From Cupriavidus necator (GTDB taxonomy: Bacteria; Pseudomonadota; Gammaproteobacteria; Burkholderiales; Burkholderiaceae), in NCBI GenBank assembly GCA_022041995.1, contig CP074381.1, forward strand, positions 3,410,001 through 3,474,000: a DNA stretch of 64,000 bases. Reading direction: 5' to 3'. The notes below the pieces were generated by a model, which ran no database searches, was not told the DNA's origin, and saw only the letters and a program-made list of their open reading frames with translations. The position numbers were made by a program, and so were the translations under genes. Positions 39,485-51,006 of this stretch are shown piece after piece. Within the stretch, counting starts at the first letter, position 1. Each line of letters begins with the position of its first letter.

Positions 39485-41062
39485 GTGATCAAGAAGCTCA
39501 TTACCCGCCTGCTGGGCAAACCCGGCCCCAAGCAGCGCCGCACCGGCCGTGCCCATACGCCGCGCATTGTCGGCGCCGACGAACACCAGATCGACCCCGC
39601 GCTGCTGTCGCGCAATGCCGTCAAGGTCACCTCCACGCTGCAGCAGGCCGGCTACCAGGCCTACATCGTGGGCGGCGCAGTGCGCGACCTGCTGCTCGGC
39701 ATCAAGCCCAAGGACTTCGACGTCGCGACCAATGCCACGCCCGACCAGGTGCAGGCGCTGTTCCGGCGCTCGCGCATCATCGGGCGGCGCTTCCAGATCG
39801 TTCACGTGACCTTCTACGGCGGACGCGAGCAGGAAATCATCGAGGTCTCGACCTTCCGCGCGCTGGTCGACGCCATCGCCAGCGAGACCCTGCCCGAAGG
39901 CCGCCGCCTGAAGCGCGCCGAGCTCGACAGCAAGACCCATGCGATCGACGCCTCGGGCCGGGTGCTGCGCGACAATGTGTGGGGCTCGCAGGCAGAAGAC
40001 GCGGAACGCCGCGACTTCACCATCAACGCGATGTACTACGACCCGGCCGCGCAGACCGTGCATGACTACCATCACGGCATGGAAGACATCCGCGCACGCA
40101 CGCTGCGCATGATCGGCGACCCGGTCACGCGCTACCGCGAAGACCCGATACGGATGCTGCGCGTGGTGCGCTTTGCCGCCAAGACCGGTTTCGACATCGA
40201 CGAGGCTACGCGCGAGCCGATCGCCGGGCTGGCCGAGCTGATCCACAACGTGCCCAGCGCGCGCCTGTTCGACGAGATGCTCAAGCTGCTGATGTCCGGC
40301 CACGCCTGGGCCTCGCTGCAGGAGCTGCGCAAGGCCGGCCTGCACCAGGGCCTGCTGCCGCTGCTGGACGTGGCGCTGGAGCAGCCCATGGGCCAGCGCT
40401 TCGTGCAGCTGGCGCTGGACAACACCGACCGCCGCGTGCAGGCCGGCAAGCCGGTCTCGCCGGGCTTCCTGTTTGCCGCGCTGCTGTGGCACCACGTGCT
40501 GCAGCGCTGGACCAGGCTGCGCGAGCAAGGCGAGCATGCCATCGCCGCGCTCAACACCGCCATGGACATGGTGCTGGAAAAGCAGACCGGCCAGCTGGCC
40601 ATCCAGCGCCGCTTTGTCACCGACATGCGCGATATCTGGGGCATGCAGCCGCGCTTTGAAAAACGCGTGGGCCGCATGCCGTTCCGGCTGCTGGAATCTC
40701 CGCGCTTCCGTGCCGGCTTCGACTTCCTGCACCTGCGCTGCCAGTCGGGCGAGCTGCCCGAGGAACTGGCCACCTGGTGGCAGGACTTCCAGGACGCCGA
40801 CCCGGGCGAGCGCGAGGACCTGATCGACGCGGTGCGCGGCGCGCGTGGCCACGGCGGCCACGGCGGCCACGGCGGCCACGGCGGCCACGGCGGTCAAGGC
40901 AGTCAGGGCGGCCAGGAGGGCCAGGGCACCGAGGGCGAAGGCCCGGCGCGAAAGAAGCGCCGCCGACGCAGTCCGCGGAAATCGGATAAAGTTTCTTCCC
41001 GGAGCGACACGGGCGCGGGCGAGGCAGCACATGCCGGCCCCGGCCAGCCGGAGGAAACCTAA
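39485..41062 (+). CDS. pcnB: Poly(A) polymerase I
   Basis: Adds poly(A) tails to RNAs to promote decay. 525 aa from GTG 39485, one base after the HAD stop. Nucleotidyltransferase core: YIVGGAVRDLLLGIKPKDFDVATNATP, RRDFTINAMYYDP and PIRMLRVVRFAAKTGF. The C-terminus carries a GHG repeat (five perfect 9-bp units) and then a very basic tail (ARKKRRRRSPRKSDK), longer and more repetitive than usual and probably disordered and RNA-binding. folK begins directly after the stop. Confidence 0.95.
   Translation: MIKKLITRLLGKPGPKQRRTGRAHTPRIVGADEHQIDPALLSRNAVKVTSTLQQAGYQAYIVGGAVRDLLLGIKPKDFDVATNATPDQVQALFRRSRIIGRRFQIVHVTFYGGREQEIIEVSTFRALVDAIASETLPEGRRLKRAELDSKTHAIDASGRVLRDNVWGSQAEDAERRDFTINAMYYDPAAQTVHDYHHGMEDIRARTLRMIGDPVTRYREDPIRMLRVVRFAAKTGFDIDEATREPIAGLAELIHNVPSARLFDEMLKLLMSGHAWASLQELRKAGLHQGLLPLLDVALEQPMGQRFVQLALDNTDRRVQAGKPVSPGFLFAALLWHHVLQRWTRLREQGEHAIAALNTAMDMVLEKQTGQLAIQRRFVTDMRDIWGMQPRFEKRVGRMPFRLLESPRFRAGFDFLHLRCQSGELPEELATWWQDFQDADPGEREDLIDAVRGARGHGGHGGHGGHGGHGGQGSQGGQEGQGTEGEGPARKKRRRRSPRKSDKVSSRSDTGAGEAAHAGPGQPEET
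40847..40891 (+). repeat. 9-bp tandem repeat (GGCCACGGC)5 in pcnB
   Basis: Five perfect units plus degenerate units downstream encode Gly-His-Gly repeats, then Gly/Gln/Ser-rich sequence. The unit length keeps the reading frame. Confidence 0.9.
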
Positions 41063-41602
41063 ATGACGCTTGCCTTCATCGGCATCGGGGCCAATCTTGG
41101 CGATGCCCGCCAGGCCATCAAGGACGCCATCGTGTGCCTGGCCCAGCAGGTCGGCATCACGGTGCTGGCGCGCTCATCGCTCTATCGCACCGCCCCGGTC
41201 GATGCCGGCGGCGACGACTACTACAACGCGGTGGTCAAGGTGCAGACCTCGTTCACCGCAGCGCAGCTCTTGCGCATCTGCCACCACATCGAAGACCAGT
41301 TCGGCCGCGAGCGGCCATTCCGCAACGCGCCGCGCACGCTGGACCTGGACCTGCTGCTGTTCGGCGACGAGCAGCACGACCACGAGCATCTGACGGTGCC
41401 GCACCCGCGCCTGACCGAGCGCGCCTTCACGCTGGTGCCGCTGCTGGAGCTGGACGCCGCGCTGGCCATCCCGGGGCGCGGACGCGCCGCCGACTACCTG
41501 GCCGGCGTGGGCGCGCAGCGCATCGAGAAGGTGTCCACCTGCAAGTGCCTGCGCATGCAGGCCGCCGCTGGCGAGACCGGCGATGGCGGCACCCCAGGCT
41601 GA
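41063..41602 (+). CDS. folK: 2-amino-4-hydroxy-6-hydroxymethyldihydropteridine pyrophosphokinase
   Basis: Folate biosynthesis: transfers pyrophosphate from ATP to hydroxymethyl-dihydropterin. 179 aa. FIGIGANLGD, YYNAVVKVQT, GRERPFRNAPRTLDLDLLLFG and VPHPRLTERAFTLVPL are diagnostic. The ATG immediately follows the pcnB TAA. The C-terminal 25 residues (STCKCLRMQAAAGETGDGG) are a tail beyond the usual domain. Confidence 0.96.
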   Translation: MTLAFIGIGANLGDARQAIKDAIVCLAQQVGITVLARSSLYRTAPVDAGGDDYYNAVVKVQTSFTAAQLLRICHHIEDQFGRERPFRNAPRTLDLDLLLFGDEQHDHEHLTVPHPRLTERAFTLVPLLELDAALAIPGRGRAADYLAGVGAQRIEKVSTCKCLRMQAAAGETGDGGTPG

Positions 41603-41658
41603 CCCCGCCCGGCGGCGCCCGCGGCGCTGCCATCCACCCCACTGAAGCCCGGAGCGCC

Positions 41659-42300
41659 ATGCTCGATCACCTGCGCCGCATCGTCGTCGAAGGCCCCGTC
41701 GGATCCGGCAAGACCTCGCTGGCCCAGCGCCTGGCGCGCACGCTGCAGGCCCAGGAACTGCCCGACAGCGCACGCCGCAGCCCCTTCCTCGAACCCTTCT
41801 ACCGCGATCCCGCGCGCCATGCGCTGGCGCTGCAGCTGTGGTGCCTGACCCAGCGCGCGGTGCAGTTGCAGCAATGGCAGGCGGGGGTGCTGGCCGGCCA
41901 GCGCATGGTCACCAATTTCCTGATGGCCAAGGACCGGCTGCACGCGGCGCTGACGCTGTCCGACGACGAACTGGCGCTCTACGACGCCATCGCCGCACGC
42001 CTTGACCTGCCGCCGCAGCGCGCCGACCTGGTGATCGTGCTGCAGGCCACCCCGTCGCTCTTGCGCGAGCGCATTGTGCGCCGCGGCGAGCCTGGCGAGG
42101 CCGGCATCGACGAACACTACCTGCAGCGCCTGGCCGGCGCCTACGGCGAATTGTTCCACCGGTACGACGACGCCCCGGTGCTGGTCGTCGACACCGCCCA
42201 CTTCAATCCGGTGGACAATGATGACGATTTCCGTACACTACTGTCGCGCATCGAAAACATGCGCGGCCGCAAGGCCTTTCTCAATCTCGCTGCGCCCTGA
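41659..42300 (+). CDS. Deoxynucleoside kinase family protein
   Basis: 213 aa. P-loop GPVGSGKTS near the N-terminus, [23 protein letters not shown] and the lid-like [14 protein letters not shown]. This matches the deoxyadenosine/deoxyguanosine kinase-type dNK family, which salvages deoxynucleosides. It is conserved between folK and panB in Burkholderiales, where a role linked to coenzyme pathways has not been shown. Start chosen at ATG 41659 with GGAG 5 nt upstream. Confidence 0.88.
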   Translation: MLDHLRRIVVEGPVGSGKTSLAQRLARTLQAQELPDSARRSPFLEPFYRDPARHALALQLWCLTQRAVQLQQWQAGVLAGQRMVTNFLMAKDRLHAALTLSDDELALYDAIAARLDLPPQRADLVIVLQATPSLLRERIVRRGEPGEAGIDEHYLQRLAGAYGELFHRYDDAPVLVVDTAHFNPVDNDDDFRTLLSRIENMRGRKAFLNLAAP

Positions 42301-42398
42301 CAGGCTCCGCCTGCCAGACCCAACACAATAACGACGGCCGTCGTTGCCGTGCGGGCGGCCCTCCCGGCACCGGCAAAGCCGTCTACATGGGCACTGCC

Positions 42399-43220
42399 AT
42401 GAGCTACCTCCTCGATCCCTCCCGCAAGACCATCACGATTCCCAAACTGCAGGCGATGCGCGACGCCGGCGAGAAAATCGCCATGCTGACCGCGTACGAC
42501 TCCAGCTTCGCCGCGCTGCTCGACTACTGCGGCGTGGAAATGATCCTGGTCGGCGACTCGCTGGGCAATGTGATGCAGGGCCAGCAGACCACGCTGCCAG
42601 TCACGCTGGAACAGATGGCCTACCACACCGAATGCGCGGCGCGCGGCAACCAGACCGCGCTGCTGCTGACGGACCTGCCGTTCGGCACCTATCCCACGCC
42701 TGAGGCCGCGTTTGCCAGCGCAGTCACGCTGATGAAGGCCGGCGCGCAGATGGTCAAGCTCGAGGGCGGCGACTGGCTGGCGCCCATCGTCAAGTTCCTG
42801 GTCGAGCGCAGCATCCCGGTATGCGCGCATATCGGCCTGACGCCGCAGTCGGTGCACGCGCTGGGCGGCTTCAAGGTGCAGGGCAAGACCAACGCCGGCG
42901 CGGCCCAGCTCAAGCGCGATGCGCTGGCGCTGCAGGCCGCCGGCGCGCAGGTGGTGCTGATGGAAGCGGTGCCCGCGGCGCTGGCCGGCGAGATCACGCA
43001 ATCGCTGACGGTCCCCACCATCGGCATCGGCGCGGGCGCGGACTGCACCGGCCAGGTGCTGGTGCTGCAGGACATGCTCAATATCTACCCGGGCCGCAAG
43101 GCCAAGTTCGTGCGCAACTTCATGGACGGCCAGACCTCGGTCGAGGCAGCCGTGCGCGCCTACGTTGCCGCCGTCAAGGATGGCAGCTTCCCCGCCGCCG
43201 AGCACACCTTCTCCGCCTGA
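42399..43220 (+). CDS. panB: 3-methyl-2-oxobutanoate hydroxymethyltransferase
   Basis: First step of pantothenate synthesis, with 5,10-methylene-THF as donor. 273 aa. [53 protein letters not shown] and [20 protein letters not shown] are present. Start chosen at the ATG giving MSYLLDPS; an in-frame ATG four codons earlier is possible. Confidence 0.97.
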   Translation: MSYLLDPSRKTITIPKLQAMRDAGEKIAMLTAYDSSFAALLDYCGVEMILVGDSLGNVMQGQQTTLPVTLEQMAYHTECAARGNQTALLLTDLPFGTYPTPEAAFASAVTLMKAGAQMVKLEGGDWLAPIVKFLVERSIPVCAHIGLTPQSVHALGGFKVQGKTNAGAAQLKRDALALQAAGAQVVLMEAVPAALAGEITQSLTVPTIGIGAGADCTGQVLVLQDMLNIYPGRKAKFVRNFMDGQTSVEAAVRAYVAAVKDGSFPAAEHTFSA

Positions 43221-43224
43221 CCCG

Positions 43225-43919
43225 GTGGAGATCGGCACCGCCACCGCCGACGCCTTCCGCCTGCTGGCCAGCGGCGACGCCGGCCTGTGGTTCATTGTCT
43301 GGACCTCGCTGATGGTGGCGGTGCTGGGGCTGGCGCTGGCCACCGTGCCGGCCATCGCCGCTGCCTGGCTGATTGCCACACGGCAGTTCCCGGGCCGGCG
43401 CGCGGTGGTGGTGGTGGCGCAGGCCTTCCTGTCGTTCCCGACCGTGCTGGTCGGGCTGGTCCTGTATCTGCTGCTGACGCGCCAGGGCCCGCTGGGCAGC
43501 CTGCACCTGCTGTTCACGCCGGCGGGCATGGTGCTGGGGCAGGCGGTGATCGGCTTCCCGGTGGTGCTGGCGTTTGCGCTGTCGACCCTGCAGGGCGCGG
43601 ACGTGCGACTGCGCGAGACCGCCTGGGTGCTGGGCGCCGGCCGCTGGCGCACCTTCCTGACCGTGATCCGCGAGCTGCGCTTCGGGCTGATGGCGGCGGT
43701 GGTCGCCGGCTTCGGGCGCGTGATTGCCGAGGTCGGCTCGGCGCTGATGATCGGCGGCAATATCGAAGGCTCCACCCGCACCATCACCACGGCCATTGCG
43801 CTGGAAACCAGCAAGGGCGAGTTCGCGCAGGGCATTGCGCTGGGCATCGTGCTGGTGGCGCTGGCGCTGCTGGTCAATATCGGCATGGCCTGGCTGCAGG
43901 GTGCCGGAGGCTTCCGCCG

Positions 43920-43923
<4 letters not shown>
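43225..43923 (+). CDS. ABC transporter permease, tungstate (TupB)-type
   Basis: 232 aa inner-membrane permease with five or six helices; the permease motif includes ETAWVLGAGRWRTFLTVIRELRFGL. GRVIAEVGSALMIGGNIEGSTRTITTAIALET is highly characteristic of TupB-type tungstate permeases. Start: GTG 43225, 4 nt after the panB stop. It overlaps the ATPase gene by 4 nt. No substrate-binding protein gene lies next to the pair. Confidence 0.85.
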
Positions 43924-44618
<695 letters not shown>

Positions 44619-44627
44619 TCTTCGGGC

Positions 44628-46556
44628 TTACTGGCCCAGCGTCGCCGGCATCGCGCCGCGCAAGGCGTTGACCAGCACGATGGCCTCGGCGCGCGCGAGC
44701 ATCGCGCGCGTGATCACGGCTTCCGTCACCGCTTCGCCGGGGGCGCCCAGGGCCGCCCCGCCCTCGTCCAGCACCACCGCGCGCATCACGCCGGGCAGGA
44801 TGTCGGCCGACAGCGGCGGCGTCAGCCAGCGGCCATCGATGCGGACGAAGACCGAACTGCGCCCGCCTTCCAGCACTTCACCGCGCGTGTTGAAGAACAG
44901 CCGGTCAAAGCCGCCGGCACGCTCGGCGGCCTGCCAGCCCGCATCGAACACGGCGCGCGCGCTGGTCTTGTGGCGGCGCAGCGGATCGGCGGCGGGCAGC
45001 ACATCGGCGGCAATGCCGATCCCGACCGGCCCCGGCGGCAAGGGCGCCAGCGCGCCGCTGGCAAACGCAAGCGTGCCGGCCTTGTCCACGCTCAGGCGCA
45101 GGCGCCACGTGCCTGCGCCCAGTTGCGCCACCTGTGCGGCCACGGCCGCGCGTGCCGCGTCCGCATCGAAGGCAAAACCAAATGCCAGCGCCGAGGCCCC
45201 GATCCGCGCCAGGTGCCGCGCCAGGTAGCGGCATTCGCCGTCCTGCACGCGCATGGTCTCGAACAGCGTAAAGCCGGGGTCGTGCCGGGTCAGGAAGCGC
45301 GCCTTCCAGCCGCATTCGGCAAACTCCTCCGCTGCCACGCTGTCATGGACGATGCCGCCGCCCACGCCCATCTCGCCGGCGCGCAGGCCATTGGCCGCGG
45401 CGGGTGCCAGCACCAGCGTGCGGATCGCCACCGACAGCGCGAACTGGCCGGCTGCGGCATCACCGGCCGGCGCATCGATCCAGCCGGTCGCCCCGGTGTA
45501 CAGCCCGCGCGGCGTGTCTTCCAGTTCGGCAATGATCTGCATGGTGCGCCGCTTGGGCGCGCCGGTGATGGAGCCGCACGGGAACAGCGCCGCCATCAGC
45601 GCGCCAAACCGCGTGCCGGGCCGCGCCGTCGCGGTGACGGTAGAGGTCATCTGCAGCACCGCGCCAAACGGCTGCACCGCAAAACGCTCCGGCACCGCCA
45701 CGCTGCCCGGCTGCGCGATGCGCCCCAGGTCATTGCGCAGCAGGTCGACGATCATCACGTTCTCGGCGCGGTTCTTGGCATCGGCGGCCAGCGCGGCGGC
45801 GGCCTGCGCATCGCGCACGGCATCGCCCGAGCGCGGCGCGGTGCCCTTCATTGGCCGGGTCAGCAGGTGGCCCTGGCCGTCGTGGCGCACGAACAGCTCG
45901 GGCGACAGCGATAGCACCGAGGCGCCATCCTGCAGGCGTGCCAGCACGCCATACGGCACCGGCTGCGCGGCGCGCAGCGCGGCATACAGCGCCACCGGGT
46001 CGCCATAGGCATCGAAGTGCAGGCGCTGGGTATAGTTGACCTGATAGGTGTCGCCGGCTTCGATCCACTGGTGGATGCGGGCGATGGCATCGTCGAAGGC
46101 CTCGCGGGAGGTATCGGAGGCCACGTCCATCAGGCCCGCTGGCTTCGGGTCGGCGTTCGACTGCAGCCACGCCGTGACCGCCGCGGCATCGAGCCGGCGC
46201 AGGTTGCGGAACCACAGCAGGCGCAGCGCGCCGTCGTGGAACGGCATCTCGTTACCGGTATGCACCGGGGCATCGACCAGTGCGCCGCCGAATTCGTAGG
46301 GGGCAAACAGGGTGGCATGCCAGCCCTGGCGCCAGCCCTCGGCAAGCATCGTGTCGAGCTGCGCGATGTCGCTGCCGGCGGGCAGCACGTCTTCGCGGAC
46401 AAGGCCGGTGTAGAGGCGTGATGCGGCTTGCGCCGCCGCAGCCGTGGCGTCGTCGAGAAGAACGAAGACCTCTCCTCCCCCTGGCTGCTTGCTCCCCTCT
46501 CCCGCTCGCGGGAGAGGGGCCGGGGGTGAGGGCGGGGGCTGGATGCTTGCTACCAC
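44628..46556 (-). CDS. pabBC: Aminodeoxychorismate synthase component I fused to aminodeoxychorismate lyase
   Basis: Makes p-aminobenzoate for folate. 642 aa. The chorismate-binding PabB part has QVNYTQRLHF, MKGTAPRSGD, RNDLGRIAQPG, PCGSITGAPKRRTMQII and GVGGGIVHDS. From about residue 440 a PLP-type lyase (PabC) follows: FTLFETMRVQDGECRYLARHLARI, RHKTSAR and LFFNTRGEVLEGGRSSVFV. The first 25-28 residues (SPPAPLPRAGEGSKQPG) are translated from a REP-like element (46494-46532). The GTG start at 46556 is thus doubtful; family similarity starts at VFVLLDDATA. Convergent with the tungstate-type genes. Confidence 0.9.
   Translation of the reverse strand: MVASIQPPPSPPAPLPRAGEGSKQPGGGEVFVLLDDATAAAAQAASRLYTGLVREDVLPAGSDIAQLDTMLAEGWRQGWHATLFAPYEFGGALVDAPVHTGNEMPFHDGALRLLWFRNLRRLDAAAVTAWLQSNADPKPAGLMDVASDTSREAFDDAIARIHQWIEAGDTYQVNYTQRLHFDAYGDPVALYAALRAAQPVPYGVLARLQDGASVLSLSPELFVRHDGQGHLLTRPMKGTAPRSGDAVRDAQAAAALAADAKNRAENVMIVDLLRNDLGRIAQPGSVAVPERFAVQPFGAVLQMTSTVTATARPGTRFGALMAALFPCGSITGAPKRRTMQIIAELEDTPRGLYTGATGWIDAPAGDAAAGQFALSVAIRTLVLAPAAANGLRAGEMGVGGGIVHDSVAAEEFAECGWKARFLTRHDPGFTLFETMRVQDGECRYLARHLARIGASALAFGFAFDADAARAAVAAQVAQLGAGTWRLRLSVDKAGTLAFASGALAPLPPGPVGIGIAADVLPAADPLRRHKTSARAVFDAGWQAAERAGGFDRLFFNTRGEVLEGGRSSVFVRIDGRWLTPPLSADILPGVMRAVVLDEGGAALGAPGEAVTEAVITRAMLARAEAIVLVNALRGAMPATLGQ
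46494..46532. repeat. REP-like element, copy 2, at the pabBC 5' end
   Basis: CCCCTCTCCC (46494-46503) pairs perfectly with GGGAGAGGGG (46510-46519) around GCTCGC, then CCGGGGGTGAGGG. Same design as 5928-5963. It lies inside the open frame of pabBC. Confidence 0.75.
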
Positions 46557-46609
46557 GGGGAAATCGTCTGAAAGGAATCGGCGGCGACAACCTTGGCATT
46601 ATCGCGCGC

Positions 46610-46646
46610 CAAAAACAAGACCGGCCACGCTCGCACGTGGCCGGTC
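46610..46646 (-). terminator. Terminator after dnaJ
   Basis: GACCGGCCACG (46619-46629) pairs perfectly with CGTGGCCGGTC (46636-46646). On the minus strand it is followed by TTGTTTTTGG. Confidence 0.88.
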
Positions 46647-46663
46647 CGATACTGCAGACCCGG

Positions 46664-47800
46664 TCAGCTGAAGAAGCTCTTCACTTTGTCCAGCCAGGAC
46701 TGCTCCTGCGGGCTGTGGCGCGAGCCGCCCTCATGCACCGAGCGGTCGAACTGGCGCAGCATGTCCTTCTGCGCCTCGGTCAGCTTGACCGGCGTCTCCA
46801 CGTTCACATGCACATAGAGGTCGCCCGGATAGCCCGAGCGCACGCCCTTGATGCCCTTGCCGCGCAGGCGGAAGGTCTTGCCCGACTGGGTGGCTTCAGG
46901 CACCGGAAAGGTGGCCTTGCCGCTCAGCGTCGGCACTTCCAGGTCGCCGCCCAGCGCCGCGGTGGCGAACGAGATCGGCATCTGGCAGTGCAGGTCGTCG
47001 CCGTCGCGCTCGAACACCGCGTGCGGCTTGATGTGGACTTCCACATACAGGTCGCCCGGGGGACCGCCGTTGATACCCGGCTCGCCGTTGCCCGACGAGC
47101 GGATGCGCATGCCTTCGTCGATGCCGGCCGGGATCTTCACTTCCAGCGTCTTCTGCGACTTCAGCTTGCCCTGGCCGTGGCACTTGGTGCAGGGCTTGGG
47201 GATGAACTTGCCGCTGCCGTGGCACTTCGGGCAGGTCTGCTGCATGGTGAAGAAGCCCTGCGACACGCGCACCTGGCCGGCGCCGTGGCAGGTCGGGCAG
47301 GTTTCCACGCTCGAGCCCGGCTCCGCGCCATTGCCGTGGCAGTGGTCGCAGTCGTCCCAGTGCGGCACGCGGATCTGCGCCTCGTGGCCGTGCGCAGCCT
47401 GCTCCAGCGAGATCTCCATGCTGTAGCGCAGGTCGGCGCCGCGATAGGCCTGCGGGCCGCCGCCACCGCGGCGGCCACCGGCCTGCTGGCCGAAGATGTC
47501 GCCAAAGATGTCGCCAAAGGCCTCGGCAAAGCCGCCGTAGCCCTGGCCGCCGCCGAAGCCGCCAGCCATGTTCGGATCCACGCCGGCATGGCCATACTGG
47601 TCGTAGGCTGCCTTCTTCTCGGCATCGGAAAGCATCTCGTAGGCCTCTTTGACCTCCTTGAATTTTTCCTCGGATTCCTTGTTGTCCGGATTGCGGTCCG
47701 GGTGGTACTTCATCGCGAGCTTGCGATAAGCCTTCTTGATCTCGTCGTCGCTCGCGTTCTTGCCTACCCCGAGCACTTCGTAGTAGTCACGTTTTGCCAT
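46664..47800 (-). CDS. dnaJ: Chaperone protein DnaJ
   Basis: Hsp40 co-chaperone that stimulates the DnaK ATPase. 378 aa. J domain with HPD at residues 33-35, Gly/Phe-rich stretch ([17 protein letters not shown]), zinc-finger domain with four CxxCxGxG motifs ([32 protein letters not shown]), then the C-terminal substrate domains. Downstream of dnaK on the same strand, 171 bp apart. Confidence 0.98.
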   Translation of the reverse strand: MAKRDYYEVLGVGKNASDDEIKKAYRKLAMKYHPDRNPDNKESEEKFKEVKEAYEMLSDAEKKAAYDQYGHAGVDPNMAGGFGGGQGYGGFAEAFGDIFGDIFGQQAGGRRGGGGPQAYRGADLRYSMEISLEQAAHGHEAQIRVPHWDDCDHCHGNGAEPGSSVETCPTCHGAGQVRVSQGFFTMQQTCPKCHGSGKFIPKPCTKCHGQGKLKSQKTLEVKIPAGIDEGMRIRSSGNGEPGINGGPPGDLYVEVHIKPHAVFERDGDDLHCQMPISFATAALGGDLEVPTLSGKATFPVPEATQSGKTFRLRGKGIKGVRSGYPGDLYVHVNVETPVKLTEAQKDMLRQFDRSVHEGGSRHSPQEQSWLDKVKSFFS

Positions 47801-47856
47801 GGTGGCTCATTACCTCATTGGCCGGCCGGCGCATGCGGCACCTGCCGGCGAATAGC

Positions 47857-47874
47857 AAAAAAGCCGAGCGCGGC
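47857..47874 (-). terminator. Weak terminator-like hairpin between dnaK and dnaJ
   Basis: On the minus strand GCCG-CGCT-CGGC is followed by six T. The stem is only 4 bp. It may lower dnaJ expression relative to dnaK by partial termination. Confidence 0.35.
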
Positions 47875-47971
47875 ATCCGACGGCGGTTTCCCGCGGGTCT
47901 GATGGCCGTCGCCCGGCGTCGGGGCGGGAGCGGTGCCGGCCAGTGCCTGCGCCGCCGCCCGCGGGTCCCGA

Positions 47972-49924
<1,953 letters not shown>

Positions 49925-49980
49925 TATTCTCTCCTCTTGAGCCAGCGCTATCTGCGCGGCTGCAATTCAACCTGAGGCCG

Positions 49981-50008
49981 AAATGTGGCCGTCCGGGGGC
50001 TTTTCAAG
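49981..50008 (-). promoter_or_regulatory. Sigma-32 (heat-shock) promoter of dnaK
   Basis: On the minus strand: CTTGAAA (50002-50008), 13-bp spacer, CCACATTT (49981-49988). This matches the sigma-32 consensus CTTGAAA-N11-17-CCCCATnT with one mismatch in the -10. Confidence 0.78.
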
Positions 50009-50113
50009 GGCAGAAGCGGCAAATCCGAGTAATTTTCTCGGTTTCTGCACGCTTTCAACGGCATCCGCCGCCGCAGGTTAAGCCGGCGGCGCGGCGCCGT
50101 CGCCACAAGTGGC

Positions 50114-50680
50114 TTATTCCATACCTCCAGGCGCGTCGCGATCGCGCTGCCACAGCACGTCCGAACCACCCCCGGCGCGGTTCAGCACCCGCGCCAGCAC
50201 GAACATCAGGTCCGACAGCCGGTTCAGGTACTGGCGCGGGGCCTCGTTCAGCGGCTCGGCCGCGCCCAGCGCCACCAGCGCGCGTTCGGCACGGCGGCAC
50301 ACGGTGCGGCAGACATGGGCCTGCGCCGCGGCGCGGCTGCCGCCCGGCAGGATGAATTCGGCCAGCCGCGGCAGGTTGGCGTTGTAGCCGGCCAGCCAGG
50401 TGTCGAGCTGCGCCACCTGCTCAGGCTTGAGCAGGGTGTAGCCCGGGATGGACAGCTCGCCACCGAGGTCGAACAGGTCGTGCTGGATATGCAGCAGCGC
50501 GGCGCGCACGTCGTCCGGCAGGGCCTCGGTCAGCAGCACGCCGACGTGGCAGTTCAGCTCGTCGACGTCGCCGATGGCGGCGATGCGCAGGCTGTCCTTG
50601 CCGGTGCGGCTGCCATCGCCCAGGCCGGTGGTGCCGGCGTCGCCGGTGCGGGTGGCAATCTTGGACAGGCGGTTGCCCAT
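50114..50680 (-). CDS. Cob(I)yrinic acid a,c-diamide adenosyltransferase, PduO type
   Basis: Adenosylates cob(I)alamin to make coenzyme B12. 188 aa. ATRTGDAGTTGLGDGSRTGKDS, DVDELNCHVGVLL, IQHDLFDLGGELSIPG, the ATP-site [28 protein letters not shown] and YLNRLSDLMFVLARVLNR are all present. Start chosen at the ATG giving MGNRLSKIATR, with GGAGAC upstream. A GATAAT -10 candidate lies at 50751-50756 on the minus strand. The 50681-51006 gap to the flavoprotein gene holds this and a TAGAAT (50881-50886) facing right; nothing else was seen. Confidence 0.94.
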   Translation of the reverse strand: MGNRLSKIATRTGDAGTTGLGDGSRTGKDSLRIAAIGDVDELNCHVGVLLTEALPDDVRAALLHIQHDLFDLGGELSIPGYTLLKPEQVAQLDTWLAGYNANLPRLAEFILPGGSRAAAQAHVCRTVCRRAERALVALGAAEPLNEAPRQYLNRLSDLMFVLARVLNRAGGGSDVLWQRDRDAPGGME

Positions 50681-51006
50681 GCCGGTCTCCTCGTAAGCGT
50701 GTGATAGTCGTGGTCCGCCCTGCAACGCGTGGCGCCAGGGGGAAAGACGCATTATCGCGCCGGCCGCCTCGGCGGGCCAAGCTCTTGTGTCCCGGCGCTT
50801 GCTGTGCGGCTATCGGCCAGTACCTGCCGGCCGCCAGCCGCCGCCGCGCCCCGCCAGGGTGCGTGAGTCGCCGCGCGGCGTAGAATGCCGGTAGCCCCAT
50901 TCATCGTCCATTCGATAACCGGGTCGCGCCCCTGCCGGCCAGACCGGAGCTTGCTCCGGAGCGCCGCCGCCGGCACCACCGTCGCGCCGACCCGCCGGAG
51001 ACCCGC

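Noticed and set aside
40847-40891. CRISPR-like tandem repeat
   Set aside because: Units are 9 bp with no spacers, lie inside pcnB and encode a peptide repeat.
38810-41062. A 750-aa HAD-poly(A) polymerase fusion protein
   Set aside because: One missing base at 39337-39338 removes the HAD stop. Restoring it yields two normal proteins separated by one base.
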